Translations under genes and position numbers: made by a program
Notes under the pieces: generated by a model
The model's input: only the letters and a program-made list of their open reading frames with translations
What the model was told of the DNA's origin: nothing
Databases searched by the model: none
Shown: one piece after another, positions 63,991-64,000 of the stretch
How positions within the stretch are numbered: position 1 is the stretch's first letter
How the letters are laid out: each line of letters opens with the position of its first letter
From: Ga0077560 sp046330435
GTDB taxonomy: Bacteria; Actinomycetota; Thermoleophilia; Miltoncostaeales; Miltoncostaeaceae
DNA length: 64,000 nucleotides
Reading direction: 5' to 3'
Assembly (NCBI GenBank): GCA_046330435.1
Contig: JAXLST010000009.1
Coordinates: 1 to 64,000 of the forward strand

Positions 63991-64000
63991 GGCGGCCACG

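Overview
The window is 64 kb of very GC-rich, tightly packed DNA from what is most likely an actinobacterium of the Thermoleophilia type. This placement is inferred from the partial 16S gene, the base composition, the frequent GTG starts and the mix of genes; no database search was possible. Genes often overlap by 4 bp (ATGA or GTGA), and several appear to be transcribed without a leader. No CRISPR array, prophage, insertion sequence or tRNA was seen.

Layout. 1-1.55 kb: 5' part of a 16S rRNA gene reading off the left edge, with a clear promoter. 1.55-8.4 kb: one six-gene operon ilvE-cimA-degT-argH-mpg-tyrS (branched-chain and arginine synthesis, DNA repair, tRNA charging). 8.4-9.6 kb: an intergenic array of a foldback repeat that recurs at 47.4-47.9 kb; it is the clearest unexplained structure here. 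9.6-14.2 kb: a geranylgeranyl-reductase-like flavoprotein, an APH/P-loop kinase fusion and a secreted DUF11 protein. 14.3-19.8 kb: an iron-sulfur 2-hydroxyacyl-CoA dehydratase/activase-like system split over three genes. 20.2-28 kb: a PAS/GAF/GGDEF/HD-GYP protein with one frameshift, a CDF transporter with a long C-terminus, a secreted beta-propeller protein and a CbbX-like AAA ATPase. 28-33.8 kb: a glutamate-synthase-like FMN protein, micropeptides, an oxidoreductase, a YjbQ protein and a large LuxR-type regulator. 33.8-37.8 kb: two tandem methyltransferases, a PEP-mutase-family enzyme, a sulfurtransferase and a DUF2493 protein. 37.8-41.4 kb: ccmE-ccmF-ccmI-like cytochrome c maturation genes and a lipoprotein. 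41.5-43.8 kb: two M23 cell-wall peptidases. 43.8-51.8 kb: type-5 uracil-DNA glycosylase, hydrolase, lysA, thrB, folP, transaldolase-like aldolase, glpX and small proteins. 51.8-53.7 kb: secreted subtilisin. 53.8-56.7 kb: a pentapeptide-repeat protein, a response regulator and a zinc-ribbon protein, all broken by many frameshifts. 56.5-61.1 kb: a Tad/Flp pilus locus (SAF/CpaB, CpaE-like, TadA, TadB, TadC, Flp pilin), with frameshifts at both ends. 61.1-64 kb: a creatininase-family enzyme and a tetR-ABC-ATPase-permease operon.

The frameshifts are concentrated in two patches (53.8-56.7 and 60.3-61.1 kb), with one more near 21.17 kb. Elsewhere the reading frames look intact, so local assembly error and local gene decay both need to be considered.
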